Below, one piece after another: positions 43,301 through 64,000 of a DNA stretch of 64,000 nucleotides. The translations under genes and the position numbers were made by a program. Position 1 is the first letter of the stretch. Every line of letters begins with the position of its first letter. The notes beneath the pieces were generated by a model, which was given only the letters and a program-made list of their open reading frames with translations, ran no database searches and had not been told where the DNA came from. The stretch is from Haematococcus lacustris (taxonomy: Eukaryota; Chlorophyta; Chlorophyceae; Chlamydomonadales; Haematococcaceae). The stretch spans positions 11,540,990-11,604,989 of the forward strand of contig JASKMD010000029.1 of the NCBI GenBank assembly GCA_030144725.1. Reading direction: 5' to 3'.

Positions 43301-43865
43301 CAGGATGCATGGTGGGGCAAGGGGGTAGGGGGCGGTAGGGGGGGCTCACAACTGTGGGGGTGGGCGGCAACAGAAAGGGGGTACGAGGGGGAGAGGGGGA
43401 GAGGGGGAGAGAGGGAGAAGGGAAGGGGGGGAGAGGGGGAGAGGGGGAGAGGGGGAGGTGCTAGTGTGTTGGCCCCAGCTTACCACACCACCCTCCCTGC
43501 ACCTAGTGCGGCATCGTCCTGGGCTCACAGCACACCACACTACCCTCCCTGCACCGTTGGCTGTTGGTTGAGGGCACCAGCGCACCTGGGGTGTAAAGCG
43601 TGGGCGCCAAGGCGTCAACCATGACCTGTGCTGCAGGCTGTTGCGGCGTGACTTCGTCCTTGGTGGCGAGGCGGGAGCTGCGCCTGCGCTTTAGTGGGGC
43701 GTCGGGCGTGTGAGGAGCTTGATGTGCATCCTTGTGCAGGGCCGCGATTCCAATTATTCTGCGCCCCGAGGGGCTTTTGGGCTCCATAGCCGCGCACTGC
43801 AGCGCTGGCGAACCAAAATGCAGCGCGGTGCAAGCACGCTGCAGCGCGCAAGCCGAGTGACGCAT
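39770..43865 (-). CDS. HhH-GPD base-excision DNA glycosylase (AlkA/MAG-type 3-methyladenine glycosylase)
   Basis: Six exons on the minus strand: 43865-43578, 43239-43039, 42752-42549, 42014-41919, 40288-40196, 39829-39770. All introns are phase 0 and the total is 942 nt (313 residues plus TAA). The N-terminus is basic ([11 protein letters not shown]), perhaps a nuclear signal. Glycosylase-fold segments include [30 protein letters not shown] and [15 protein letters not shown]. The helix-hairpin-helix core is [15 protein letters not shown], followed by [15 protein letters not shown] with the catalytic Asp. The end is YRSLGAYYMWRV. The family removes alkylated bases such as 3-methyladenine. A DNA transposon occupies intron 4 without touching exons. 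An internal ATG at 43785 could serve as an alternative start. Confidence 0.88.
40299..40333 (+). repeat. CAG microsatellite beside a splice acceptor
   Basis: About eleven CAG units immediately before the 3' splice site of glycosylase exon 5. On the coding strand it reads (CTG)n. Confidence 0.85.
40649..41825 (+). mobile_element. Tc1/mariner-pogo-type DNA transposon with TA duplication
   Basis: Inverted terminal repeats of 26 bp lie at 40649-40674 and 41800-41825. They begin CACAG and share AAGCACCTAAGTT, with three mismatches. TA dinucleotides at 40647-40648 and 41826-41827 flank the ends. The element interrupts a tandem CCCCTGCACTTCCC repeat inside glycosylase intron 4, and the repeat resumes after the right end. 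The interior contains a transposase remnant. Confidence 0.85.
40894..41460 (+). pseudogene. DDE transposase, C-terminal half
   Basis: The frame holds [12 protein letters not shown] (second catalytic Asp) and [15 protein letters not shown] (third Asp), with 34 residues between the two. This is the DDE_1 pattern of pogo/Tc1-like transposases. The DNA-binding domain and first Asp are missing, and the upstream part of the element is too short to encode them. The frame ends in a basic tail and TAG at 41458-41460. The copy is non-autonomous. Confidence 0.75.
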
Positions 43866-44575
43866 GTCATGTGGTGCCGGCAGTAGCGTGTAGGGAGTGT
43901 AGGGAGTGTAGGGAGTGTAAGGAGTGTAGGGCGTGTTTCACAGAGGAGCGGCGACGGGCAGGTAGTGTGTAGCAGTGTGTAGGGGTGTGTAGGTGTAGGT
44001 GCACGGTGTAGTCAACGCAGGGTCCGGCCATGCAGCACGGCTGTGCAAGACAGCTGAGTACGTCATTGGGTGGGCAGGCAACACTGTACCACTGCTTGCA
44101 AGCCAAGCACGCGCAGGAACCACCAAGCACCTCAGTGCCGCTGCCAGCGGTCATGGCTGACACCTGCCCTAGCCGACACATCAGCAGTCTTGACCGCAAC
44201 AAAGACGTCAGCTGGGAGAGGTGGCCCTGAGCAAGCGGCACAGCCCTGGATGCCTGGTATACTCTGGACTGCCCCGCACCTAGTCATACCTCACATTCGG
44301 CGCGCATTGAAGGGATTCGGTGGAAGGTGGCAGGCAAAATCCACGTCCTCCAACTTGGAGCCTTGATGTGGGCCGGTGAGGTCTTAAGACCCCTTTTCAA
44401 AATCATCAGGGTCTTAAGACCCGGATTCAAATAGGACCTGGCCGGGAACGCCCTACCTCCAAGACATTGCTGTTTAATCAAAACATTTTTACTGTCCCAA
44501 ACCCATGCACGTAAACCAGGGCTGAAATTGTAACGACACCAGGCGCGTAGAAGCGCAGTAAGGGCGCCCAACGCG
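43866..44575. promoter_or_regulatory. Divergent promoter region between the glycosylase and BRAP2 genes
   Basis: Both genes read away from this 710-bp interval. It contains a GTGTAGGGA-type repeat cluster (about 43890-44015) near the glycosylase start and two GGTCTTAAGACC palindromes (44380-44391 and 44410-44421) 155-196 bp upstream of the BRAP2 ATG. No TATA box was placed with confidence. Confidence 0.5.
44380..44422. promoter_or_regulatory. Pair of 12-14 bp palindromes
   Basis: GGTCTTAAGACC occurs at 44380-44391 and again as GGGTCTTAAGACCC at 44409-44422, with centres 30 bp apart. Palindromic pairs of this spacing suggest binding of a dimeric factor on one DNA face, which is inference. Confidence 0.45.
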
Positions 44576-55410
<10,835 letters not shown>

Positions 55411-55723
55411 GCAAGGCAGTCACCCGGTTGTCCGCCTGGACTTGTAGAGTACTGATGGATGTGTTGACATTTGCTAAGCCACGTTTGGAAGTAAAATCTC
55501 GTGCCGGTTGCCTAGCGAGTCGATGCGCAGTATCTTAAGAACACATGGCTGCTGTCGAGTCGAGTCGGCTGCCGGTGGCCCACCGGGTTGGGTCGAAGTT
55601 GCGATTCTCCATGTCGCCGCTGTTTCAAATTTTTGTAACAATCAGGTCTTAGTGCCGCCTTCCAAGCCACTCCTGCTGCCTGTTTGAGGGCGCGCATAAC
55701 CTTCGACCTAGAGGCTTTGAATA
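55411..55723. other. Spacer between BRAP2 and CCT5
   Basis: It holds the BRAP2 3' UTR and the CCT5 promoter. A TGTAA poly(A) signal for BRAP2 lies at about 55634-55638, some 225 nt after the stop. No other feature is seen. Confidence 0.5.
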
Positions 55724-57782
55724 ATGAGCCTTGCCTTCGATGAGTATGGCCGGCCTTTCATCATCATCAGGGTGCGCGGAGCATACTTCTGTGGGCGTAT
55801 CTGATCACTGATACGCGGCTTGCCGTCTTAAACGACCCTCCGCCCGTCCCCCGCTCTGCCCAGGACCAAGGCGCCAAATCGCGCGTTAAGGGTATTGACG
55901 CTGTGAAAGCCAGTATCCATGCCGCAAAGTCGGTGGCTCGCATTCTTAGATCGTCTTTGGGTCCCAAGGGGATGGACAAAATGTTGCAGAGCCCCGATGG
56001 AGACGTGACCATCAGTGAGTCGCGTGTTTGGCAGGCCCTCTTTCGTTGCCCTGGCGCATCTTCCTGCAATACCGGTCACTTGCTACACTTGCAAGCAGCC
56101 ATGCCAGGCTGACGTCAAGACAGGTGTCCATTATCACCTTTTGGCATGAGCACTCTGCTTGTCAGCCTAGCCTACAGCCAGTGTCTCACAGCTGCTCTGC
56201 AACTGTAGCCATGTTGGTGCTGCCACAGTGCAACACAGCCACACCTTCAACGCCAGCTGGCCTGTGCAGCAGCTGCTGTCAGCCACCCTACCACCACCTT
56301 TCCCAGCTCAGCCCAGCTCAGCCCAGCACAGGCCAGGCCCCTTACAACAGCCAGCCCTCTGGCCATGTCAGTTCCATCTGCCCCAGTCCCTGTCCCTGTG
56401 ACTTCACTTAGGCTGTGTCTGCACCCTCCTGCTCACCTCCCCTACCCCCTACCCCTCCCTGCCTACCCCACCTCCTGGCATCCTCCTTGCCCCCCCCCCC
56501 TTCCAGTTCCCTAGAGATAGCCCCTCCCCCATCCCCTTCTTCCCCTCTTCCCCCCTCCCCTGCCACTCTCCACCCCCTCCATTTCCTCTCTTCCTCTCAT
56601 CCCCCTGCCCCCTTCCCCCTCTCCCCCTCCCCCCTCTCCCCTGAACCCTCTTCCCCACCACCCCTTGGCCCCTCCCCCTCTTGGTCCCTTCCCCCGCAGC
56701 CAATGACGGCGCCACCATTCTAGAGATGATGGAGGTGGAGAACCAGATTGGCAAGCTGCTGGTGGAGCTGTCAAAGTCCCAGGACCATGAGATTGGGGAC
56801 GGCACCACAGGGGTGGTGGTGCTTGCGGGGGCGCTGCTGGAGCAGGCGGACGCGCTGCTGGACATGGGCATACACCCCCTGCGCATCGCTGAAGGCTACG
56901 AGTGGGCGTGCAAGGTGTGACTGGGGGGAGGGGAGGGAGGGGGTTAAGGGGCAGGTGGAGGGGTGGGAGGGGGTGGAGGAGCAGGTGAAGGGGGTGAAGG
57001 GCGGGGGGAGGGGCAGGGAGAAGGTGGAGAGGGGAAAGGAGCAGGTTGCAGGGTGCAGGTGAAAAGTGAAGTGCAGGTGAATTGCAGCGGTAGTGGGCCC
57101 CAGTGAATGGTTGACAAAAGGTCACACTGGTGTCACTCATGCAACCCTAGGGTTGTGATTTGAGGTATGCTGACGTGGCACCTGGTGCTGTACCGGGCTG
57201 CAGGTGGCCACTGAGAACCTGGACCGCATCAAGGACAAGTTCGAGTTCAGCAAGGACAACTTCCAGCCCCTGGTGAAAACCTGCCGCACCACACTCTCTT
57301 CCAAAGTGTGAGTCACAACCCCACAACCCTACAGCCCAGACACCAGCATCGCTGCAGCTGCTGCTTGCGTGGCAGGGTTTGGGGCAGGAGCAGCTGGCAT
57401 GAAGGGGGGGAGGGGAAGTGGGACAGGGGCTGTCATGGTTGGGGCATGACGGAAAAGGGGGGGGATCCCCCCCAGCTGGGTGGCTGTTTCTTGCTGCTGC
57501 TGCTGCTGCTGTTGCTGCTGTTGACCTATGCGGCTGCTGCTCCTGGTGGTGAGGACCTGTGCTGGTTGTCGTGGCGGCTGCAGTGTGGGGCGGTTGAAGG
57601 ACCAGATGGCAGAGATCTGTGTGCGGGCGGTGCTGTCAGTGGCGGACCTGGAGCGGCGGGACGTGAACTTAGACCTGATCAAGGTCAGACCTCGTCACCC
57701 CCTCCCCTCACCACCAGTAGCCCCTTGTGAGCGTAATGAGGCGGGACACCCCAGCGGCAACATCCCATTCACCATGTTTAGG

Positions 57783-57838
<56 letters not shown>

Positions 57839-60800
57839 TTTGACACTCATCTGTGAGGGTCAAGGATCTGCAGCTCATATGACCGTGCGCACTTGAGGCT
57901 CCTTCAGGCAGCAAGCGCTGCGCCGCACACCCAATGCCCTACTGACCCCTTGGCCCTGGAGCTCTCTGCCCCCTGCCCCTCACACAATCCACACCCTCCT
58001 CACCCCTCGAACCTCCCTTCTAGCCCCCCCCCTGACCCTCCCCCTGACCCTCCCCCTAACCCTCCCCCTGACCCTCCCCCTGACCCTCTGTCCTGCTGAC
58101 CTGGCGTTGCAGGTTGAGGGCAAGGTGGGCGGCACCATGGAGGACACCAGGCTGGTGGAGGGCATCGTGATTGACAAGGACTTCAGCCACCCCCAGGTGA
58201 GGCTAGGGGGGGGCGGCAGGGGGGAGGTAGGGGGGTGGCAGGGGGGCGGCAGGGGGGGAGGCCAGGGGGGGTAGCAGGGGGGGGGCAGGGAGTCTGCAGG
58301 GGAGCGGCTGCGCCCATCCAGCCAGCAGCGGCTAGTCCTCCCGCCTGCTGACTGCCCCCTCAGATGCCCAAGGAGCTCAAGGACGTCAAGATTGCCATCC
58401 TGACCTGCCCCTTTGAGCCGCCCAAGCCAAAGACCAAGCACAAGGTGTGAGGGCCAGGGAAGGCCACAGCCCCTTCCCAGCACCCACCTGCCCCTCCCCC
58501 CTACCCTCAATTGCCCCCTCCCTCCCACACATTTGGCCGCAGAGGTAAGGCTTCCTCAGGGAGGGTTAGGCAGGGCAGGGCAGGGCAGGGTAGGGCAAAG
58601 TAAGGGAGGGAGGGTAGGTCATTGGCAGGGTCAGCATGCAGCCCAGGGTGTGAGTAACAGCAGCAGCAGTAGCAGCAGCAGGTGGGAAGTGACATCAACA
58701 CTGCCTCAGGAAAGGGGATGGGGGTAGGGGGGTTGAGGTGTCTATTTGAAGGCCCAGCCCTCTGGCAGCCAACAGCTGAGCTCTGGCCTGCTTTGACTGA
58801 TCTGGCATGATCAGGCATGATCTGGCATGATTTCGCATGATCTGGCCTGATCTTGCATGATCTGACCTGATCTGACCTGATCTGACCTGATTTGGCATGA
58901 TCTGGCATGATCTGGCATGCTTGCTCCACAGGTGGACATTGACTCTGCTGAGAAGTACGAGGCGCTGCGTCAGCAGGAGGCACAGTACTTCACCGACATG
59001 GTGGCGCAGTGCAAGGCCTCAGGGGCGGGCCTGGTGGTGTGCCAGTGGGGGTTTGATGACGAGGCCAACCACCTGCTCATGCACCAGGTGGGAGGGACGG
59101 ACAGGGGCTGCAGCAGCCTGATGCCTATTGACTGCACCAGCACCAGCACCACCAGCACCAGCAGCAGCAGCAGCAGCAGCGCCATGACCATTATCACCAC
59201 CAAAACCACCACCACCGCCCCCCGGCCTGCCTCCCCCTGCCTGCTGCCACCCGCCCCCCACAGAACCTGCCGGCAGTCCGCTGGGTAGGGGGTGTGGAGA
59301 TAGAGCTGCTGGCCATGGCTACGGGGGCGCGCATCGTCCCGCGCTTCTCCGAGCTCTCCCCTGACAAGCTGGGCACAGCAGGCAGCGTGAAGGAGGTGGG
59401 CGCGGCACCACCACCACCACCACCACCACCACCACCACCTCCGCCTCCTGCCCCACTCCTGCACCCCTCCCTTGACCTGCCCTCTCTCACCATGACCCCA
59501 CTCGTGCCTGCGCTTGTTGCCCTGCCCCTGCCCCTGCCCCTGCCCCTGCCCCTGCCCCTGCCCCTGCCCCTGCCCCTGCCCCTGCCCCTGCCCCTGCCCC
59601 TGCCCCTGCCCCTGCCCCTGCGCCTGTCCTCCCCCCTGCCCCTGCCCCAGCCCCTGCCCCTGCCCCTGCCCCTGCCCCTGCCCCTGCCCCTGCCCCTGCC
59701 CCTGCCCCTGCCCCTGCCCCTGCCCCTGCCCCTGCCCCTGCCCCTGCCCCTGCCCCTGCCCCTGCCCCTGCCCCTGCCCCTGCCCCAGCCCCAGCCCCTG
59801 CCCCTGCCCCTGCCCCTGCCCCTGCCCCAGCCCCTGCCCCTGCCCCTGCCCCTGCCCCTGCCCCTGCCCCTGCCCCTGCCCCTGCCCCTGCCCCTGCCCC
59901 TGCCCCTGCCCCTGCCCCTGCCCCTGCGCCTGTCCTCCCCCCTGCCCCTGCCCCTGCCCCTGCCCCTGCCCCTGCCCCTGCGCCTGTCCTCCCCCCTGCC
60001 CCTGCCCCAGCCCCTGCCCCTGCCCCTGCCCCTGCGCCTGTCCTCCCCCCTGCCCCTGCCCCAGCCCCTGCCCCTGCCCCTGCGCCCAGCAGATCAGCTT
60101 TGGGACAACCAAAGACAAGATGCTGGTGGTGGAGGGCTGCCCCAACACTAAGGCCGTCACCATCTTTGTGCGCGGCGGCAACAAGATGGTGCTGGATGAG
60201 ATCAAGCGCAGCCTGCATGACGCACTGTGTGTGGCGCGCAACCTGGTGCGGGACAACGCCATCGTGTACGGAGGGGGGGCGGCGGAGATCAGCTGTGGGC
60301 TGGCTGTGGAGGAGGCAGCCAACAAGGTGGGTGGGGGAGGGGGGAAGCTGGGCGGGGGAGAGGGAGGGGGAGGGGGTGTGCAGTGCTGAGTCAAGCTGGG
60401 CCTGCTGTTCCTGTCCCCTTGCCCCTGCTGCTGCTGCTGCTGCTGTTTCTGTCCCCTTCGCCCCTGATCCCCCCTCCCCCACCCCCTCCCCCCTCCTGCT
60501 GCCCTATCTGTCAGCCGCACCAGGCATGAGCAGTGTGGGGTGGTGTGTGCAGGTGGTGGGTGTGGAGCAGTATGCCATGCGGGCGTTTGCTGACGCGCTG
60601 GAGAGCGTGCCCATTGCCTTGGCTGAAAACTGTGGTCTGCCGCCCATTGAGAGCTTGACGGCGGTGAAGAAGCGGCAGCTGGAGGAACAGAACCCGTACT
60701 TGGGCATCGACTGCAATGAAACAGGTGGGGGGATGAGGCAGCTGGGGTCTGGCCTGTGGAGTGAAGGGCTGCAGTGGGGGGGTCAGCGTCAGGGGCGGAG

Positions 60801-61648
60801 GGGGGCGGGAGGGTGAAGGGGTTGGCAGTAGGTACTGCTGCCTTGACAAGCTCAAGACCACAGGCAAGCACAGGAAGCGCAGGGCAGTGTGACACTGGGA
60901 CAGAGTGTGGGATGCTGGGGCAGGAAGGGGTAGGGGAGGGCAGGGGGAGGGCAGGAAGGGGTCGGGAATGGCAGGGGAGGGGAGAGCAGGGAGTGTTCCT
61001 TCACTTGTGATGTGTGAAGAGTTGTGCCCCATGTGATGAGGCATGGGGTGTGTGGCATGTGTTGCTGCAGGCACTAACGACATGAGGGAGCAGGGCATCT
61101 TCGAGGCAGTCTCCTCCAAGAAGAGTCAGCTGTTCCTGGCAACGCAGGCGCGAGCTCCCTCCCCTCCCCTCCCGTAAACAGGGACATCCTTGTGTGATGC
61201 ATCCCCCCTGAGTGCAGGGGCAGGAGCTATACAGCTAGTTGGAGAAAAGGGTGGTAGCACGAGAATAGACAGAGGCATGCAGGCATGGAGACAAGGGCAG
61301 GGGGGCCTGGAGATCAGGGACGGCCGTGCATGGCGGCAGAGGGGCAAGTCAGGTAGCAGAAGATGAGGATGAGGATGAGGATGAGGATGAGGATGAGGAC
61401 GAGGACGAGGACGAGGATGAGGATGGCACATGCCAGGAGAGGGGGAGAGGAGGGCAGGGTGGCTCCTACTGCTGCTGCCCCAGACAGAGGCCGGGTCTGC
61501 GTATGCCAGCTGACGCTGCAACCCCACTCTCACTGGGCTCTGCAGCCACACCCTCACTGCCCCATGAGGTCGGCTGCCTGTTGCTGTGTAGGTGTGCAAG
61601 ATGATTCTGAAGATCGATGACGTCATCCGACCAAGCGAAGTGCAGTGA
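55724..61648 (+). CDS. CCT5: T-complex protein 1 subunit epsilon (CCT5)
   Basis: Thirteen exons: 55724-55771, 55864-56014, 56700-56914, 57204-57307, 57584-57683, 58113-58196, 58364-58444, 58932-59087, 59264-59395, 60093-60326, 60553-60724, 61071-61147, 61592-61648. They total 1611 nt (536 residues), the usual CCT5 length. ATP-site motifs are [22 protein letters not shown] and [15 protein letters not shown]. Subunit-specific segments include [40 protein letters not shown] and the C-terminus [19 protein letters not shown]5 is one of eight subunits of the cytosolic TRiC/CCT ring that folds actin and tubulin. Intron 12 appears to use a GC donor (61148). Introns carry CAG, CCCCTG and GATGAG repeats. 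Confidence 0.95.
57787..57838 (+). repeat. (CAG)17 microsatellite in CCT5 intron 5
   Basis: An uninterrupted CAG tract of about 17 units in the intron between exons 5 and 6. Confidence 0.9.
58026..58090 (+). repeat. CCCCCTGACCCT tandem repeat upstream of CCT5 exon 6
   Basis: About five 12-bp units ending 23 nt before the 3' splice site at 58112, forming part of a long pyrimidine-rich tract. Confidence 0.85.
58796..58922 (+). repeat. 10-bp TGATCTGGCA tandem repeat in CCT5 intron 7
   Basis: About twelve degenerate copies (TGATCTGGCA, TGATCTGACC and similar), ending next to the acceptor of exon 8. Confidence 0.85.
59519..60088 (+). repeat. (CCCCTG)n array of about 570 bp in CCT5 intron 9
   Basis: About 95 CCCCTG units with a recurring variant block (CGCCTGTCCTCCCCCCTG, at about 59621, 59926, 59980 and 60034), showing higher-order duplication. 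It runs straight into the 3' splice site of exon 10 (AG at 60091-60092). Confidence 0.95.
61358..61422 (+). repeat. GATGAG hexamer repeat in CCT5 intron 12
   Basis: About ten GATGAG/GACGAG units in the last intron, giving spurious acidic and Met-Arg ORFs. Confidence 0.9.
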
Positions 61649-64000
61649 GGCAGAGCCCAGCCCGGCCACAAGCGGCAGAGAACATGTCCCCCTTATCCCA
61701 GGCTGAGCAGCGATATCAGCAGCAGCAGCGGCACATTCTCGACGCTGATCTGGTCTGGCTCTTTAGAGGCACTTTGACGCATTTGCCTGATGGCAACGGC
61801 AGCCTTGGCGGCAGCGGCAGCAGGGTCAGGGCATCCTTGGCAGGGGAACAGGCACTGGAGCATAGGGGCCGTTGAATGTGTATTGTGGTGGATTGGGGTA
61901 CTGTACGCCGCTGCTGTGTCTCCCCAAAGGCCCAAAATATACTCGTGCACTCGCGCCGATTGTACCCGCACCCGCCCCGCCCCGCCCCGCCCCGAGTGTT
62001 ACAAATTAGGCCTGGCCAGTTTCTTGTGCCCGTACTTCAGATTCGTGTGCCAGTACTGGCACGGTAAAATGCCAGTCCTGACACGGTGGCAGTGCCAGCG
62101 AGTATGCCAATATTGGACGCTCCCCATTGCACGTGCCAGGTTTGCACAACTCCAGCATGTCAGGGGTAGCGGCTAGCAAGGATGCACTATGAGCATCAGC
62201 ATCTGCCCCTATGCTACATGTCAATCTGCATGGATAACAACTCCCCCATTTTCACCCGATGTCACCCTGTGTCACTCGTCTCTGGTGTGCTCAAGCTTGG
62301 ACAGGCAGCAACAGACCCGCAATGTTGGTGTTGTTGCTGCTGCTTGCGGGGATCACGGTATGGTGCTTAGCTGCGGGACATGGAGGCAGCAATGCCGTGT
62401 GAGCATTATGACATGCATGGATGAATGAAGACTATGCAGCTGTATTGTCAAACCACATTTACGATACGTTTTGGGTGCAGGTTGTGAGGGCTTGTGGTTG
62501 ATGGTGATGTGAGAAACCTGACCCCCCCCTACACCGTCCTTGCATTGACGACCGTCCCTGCCTGCTCCCTCTGGCGAGAATGGGAGGCATCCATCGGCTG
62601 TACTGCGCGGAGGTACTGTTTCTCAACCTCGCGTCAAGGGTGGTGGTTAAGTAGTTGGCTAGAGCCACAACGACCTCGAGACCTCGTTTCTCCACCTTCA
62701 ATCTCCAGACCTACCATCTCCAGCCTCCACCCATTAGACAGACGCCGTTACCCTTTCACATGGTTGATTAAGGACAGCCCTCACCTACTAACCTTCTAGC
62801 AACACGATCAAAAAGTCAGTGCAAAGGCTGTGTGCAGTGTCCAGCAATGCCATGGACTCAATCGTTAAATAAGTGTGAGCTGTGAAGTGGGCTGTGAGTT
62901 GTAACAGAGCCCGCCACAAGCAGCCAATATGTTGCTGCTGCTGCTGCTGACCCCTACCGTGAACCATGGTGCAGTACAGTGACCCATCGCCATAGTCCCT
63001 GTGATGCTCCAACCGCGTCTAACCTGGTGCCTGCTCAATGTCCCGCTACCCACTCCCAATGCTGTTGCAATGGGTGCAAGCCCTGCCCTGCCTTCTGTGC
63101 GTGCCCACACAGCCGCACTCCGCAGTGCTCAGCTGCAAGCCATGAGCAGTGGCCAAGCATCCTGCAACTCGTTGTATACCTAGCTCATGCATGCATCCAT
63201 CTAGTGTGTGTGGCACAAATACATTGCCATGTAGCACAAAACCTATACTTGGGCCATCCCTCCCTCCGGACTCCCCTTTTCTAGAACTGCCAGCAGGTGA
63301 GAACAATGTTCAAGTGCAAGGCAAAGGCTGCGCATGCATGCACGCAAGCATGCTAGTGACAGGTGTGCCTACACTTTATGCCACCGTGGGCTACCTTGTT
63401 AGGGCGGAGTGCTGGCAATAGCATGGCATGCCATTGGGGGCCTCCTTTCCTTGCAGCTGACCTATGTACCACATCACCTGATCATAGTCTTGCACATTTC
63501 GCTTCAATGGGGCATGAGTGGTAGCGGGTGGCAGCGACATAGCATGCGGTGCATGTCCTTGCATGCACACTCACATGAGAGTGGCAACCAGCCATGCTGC
63601 CCCTCAGCCTGGGGCAGTCGATGCCCCGCCCCCACTCGATGATCAGGTACTTTTATTCACGTTGACGCGATCCAGTGCTGCCGCCAGCCATGAGCACTCC
63701 GTCCCTCCCCCTCGCTGCCGCCAGGCCACGCCACAGCCGCATAGTCTGGCCCCCTGAGAGCTAACGCTGGAGGCAAGGCTCTGCTGACCACCTTGGCCAG
63801 TCATGGCTGGTGGCCTCCTCCCCCCCTGACACCCCTTCACCCTCCCCCTCACACCCTCACCTCACCCCCTCACCCCCTGACACCCCTTCACCCTCCCCCT
63901 CACACCCTTCTTTCTCCCCCAGGGGCCCTGGAGCCGGTGCCGGTGCCTCTGCTGCCAAACTGCTGGGCGGCTGGGTTAGGGGTCAGAGGTCCGGCTAGAG
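61649..64000. other. CCT5 3' flank; no gene recognised
   Basis: The frames here lack recognisable motifs. Visible features are a CCCGC-rich tract (61972-61992), a perfect 16-bp palindrome (62047-62062), and a duplicated C-rich block (about 63826-63910) just before a CAG|GGGCCCTGG that could be the acceptor of an exon encoding an Ala/Gly-rich end with stop at 63996-63998. That last possibility is weak. Confidence 0.4.
62047..62062. repeat. Perfect 16-bp palindrome GTGCCAGTACTGGCAC
   Basis: It is self-complementary over its whole length. Further GTGCCAG/CTGGCAC half-sites occur within 100 bp (for example about 62069-62145). Confidence 0.8.

Noticed and set aside
59487..60482. 331-codon minus-strand Gly-Ala ORF and the matching plus-strand Leu-Pro and Cys-Pro ORFs
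   Set aside because: They are all translations of the same intronic hexamer array; they cross known CCT5 exons in other frames.
58970..60895. 641-codon minus-strand ORF
   Set aside because: It is antisense to CCT5 and made mostly of Gly-Gln repeats read from the (CCCCTG)n array.

Overview
The window looks like nuclear DNA of a chlorophycean (volvocalean-type) green alga. The evidence is GC-rich sequence, intron-dense genes with short exons and GT/AG junctions, dense CAG and C-rich microsatellites, TGTAA-type poly(A) signals, a Dualen/RandI-type LINE and several Fanzor relatives. The style recalls Haematococcus or Chlamydomonas, but the species is inference. I see no rRNA, functional tRNA or CRISPR array.

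Host genes, left to right: a CLPTM1-family membrane protein (+, 12288-17398, 15 exons); a UDP-arabinose/UDP-glucose 4-epimerase (+, to 27721); an HDHD3-like HAD hydrolase (-, 32883 to about 28678); an AlkA-type HhH-GPD DNA glycosylase (-, 43865-39770, 313 aa); a BRAP2-type RING/ZnF-UBP ubiquitin ligase (+, 44576-55410, about 806 aa after removing a transposon and one homopolymer slip); and CCT5, the epsilon subunit of the TRiC/CCT chaperonin (+, 55724-61648, 536 aa). The glycosylase and BRAP2 diverge from a 0.7 kb promoter region. BRAP2 and CCT5 lie in tandem, 313 bp apart. The genes share no pathway. I found nothing recognisable in the last 2.3 kb.

The rest is a dense nest of mobile DNA. Positions 1-11031 (-) hold most of a Dualen-like LINE. 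Its reading frame contains an exact 2A ribosome-skipping motif, two apparent tandem papain-fold cysteine protease domains, an APE endonuclease and a reverse transcriptase. A tRNA-derived SINE with a perfect 13-bp target duplication sits in the RT thumb region. Two families of Fanzor (eukaryotic TnpB) are present: one nearly complete gene (18401-20656) with a single in-frame stop, and five further fragments, with conserved 3' noncoding tails that could be guide-RNA (omega RNA) regions. Also present are a TA-flanked DDE transposon inside a glycosylase intron (40649-41825), a hAT-like non-autonomous element (35616-36838), and a 173-bp TG...CA element with a 5-bp duplication (33412-33584). A Copia retrotransposon (48361-52453) has identical 242-bp LTRs but no reverse transcriptase, and it splits a BRAP2 coding exon.

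Two 16-nt C homopolymers (8504-8519 on the minus strand, 46147-46162 on the plus strand) each coincide with a one-nucleotide frame change, which suggests consensus errors at long homopolymers. Long hexamer arrays sit in introns of three housekeeping genes and create many spurious long ORFs. All assignments come from reading motifs by eye; no database search was run.
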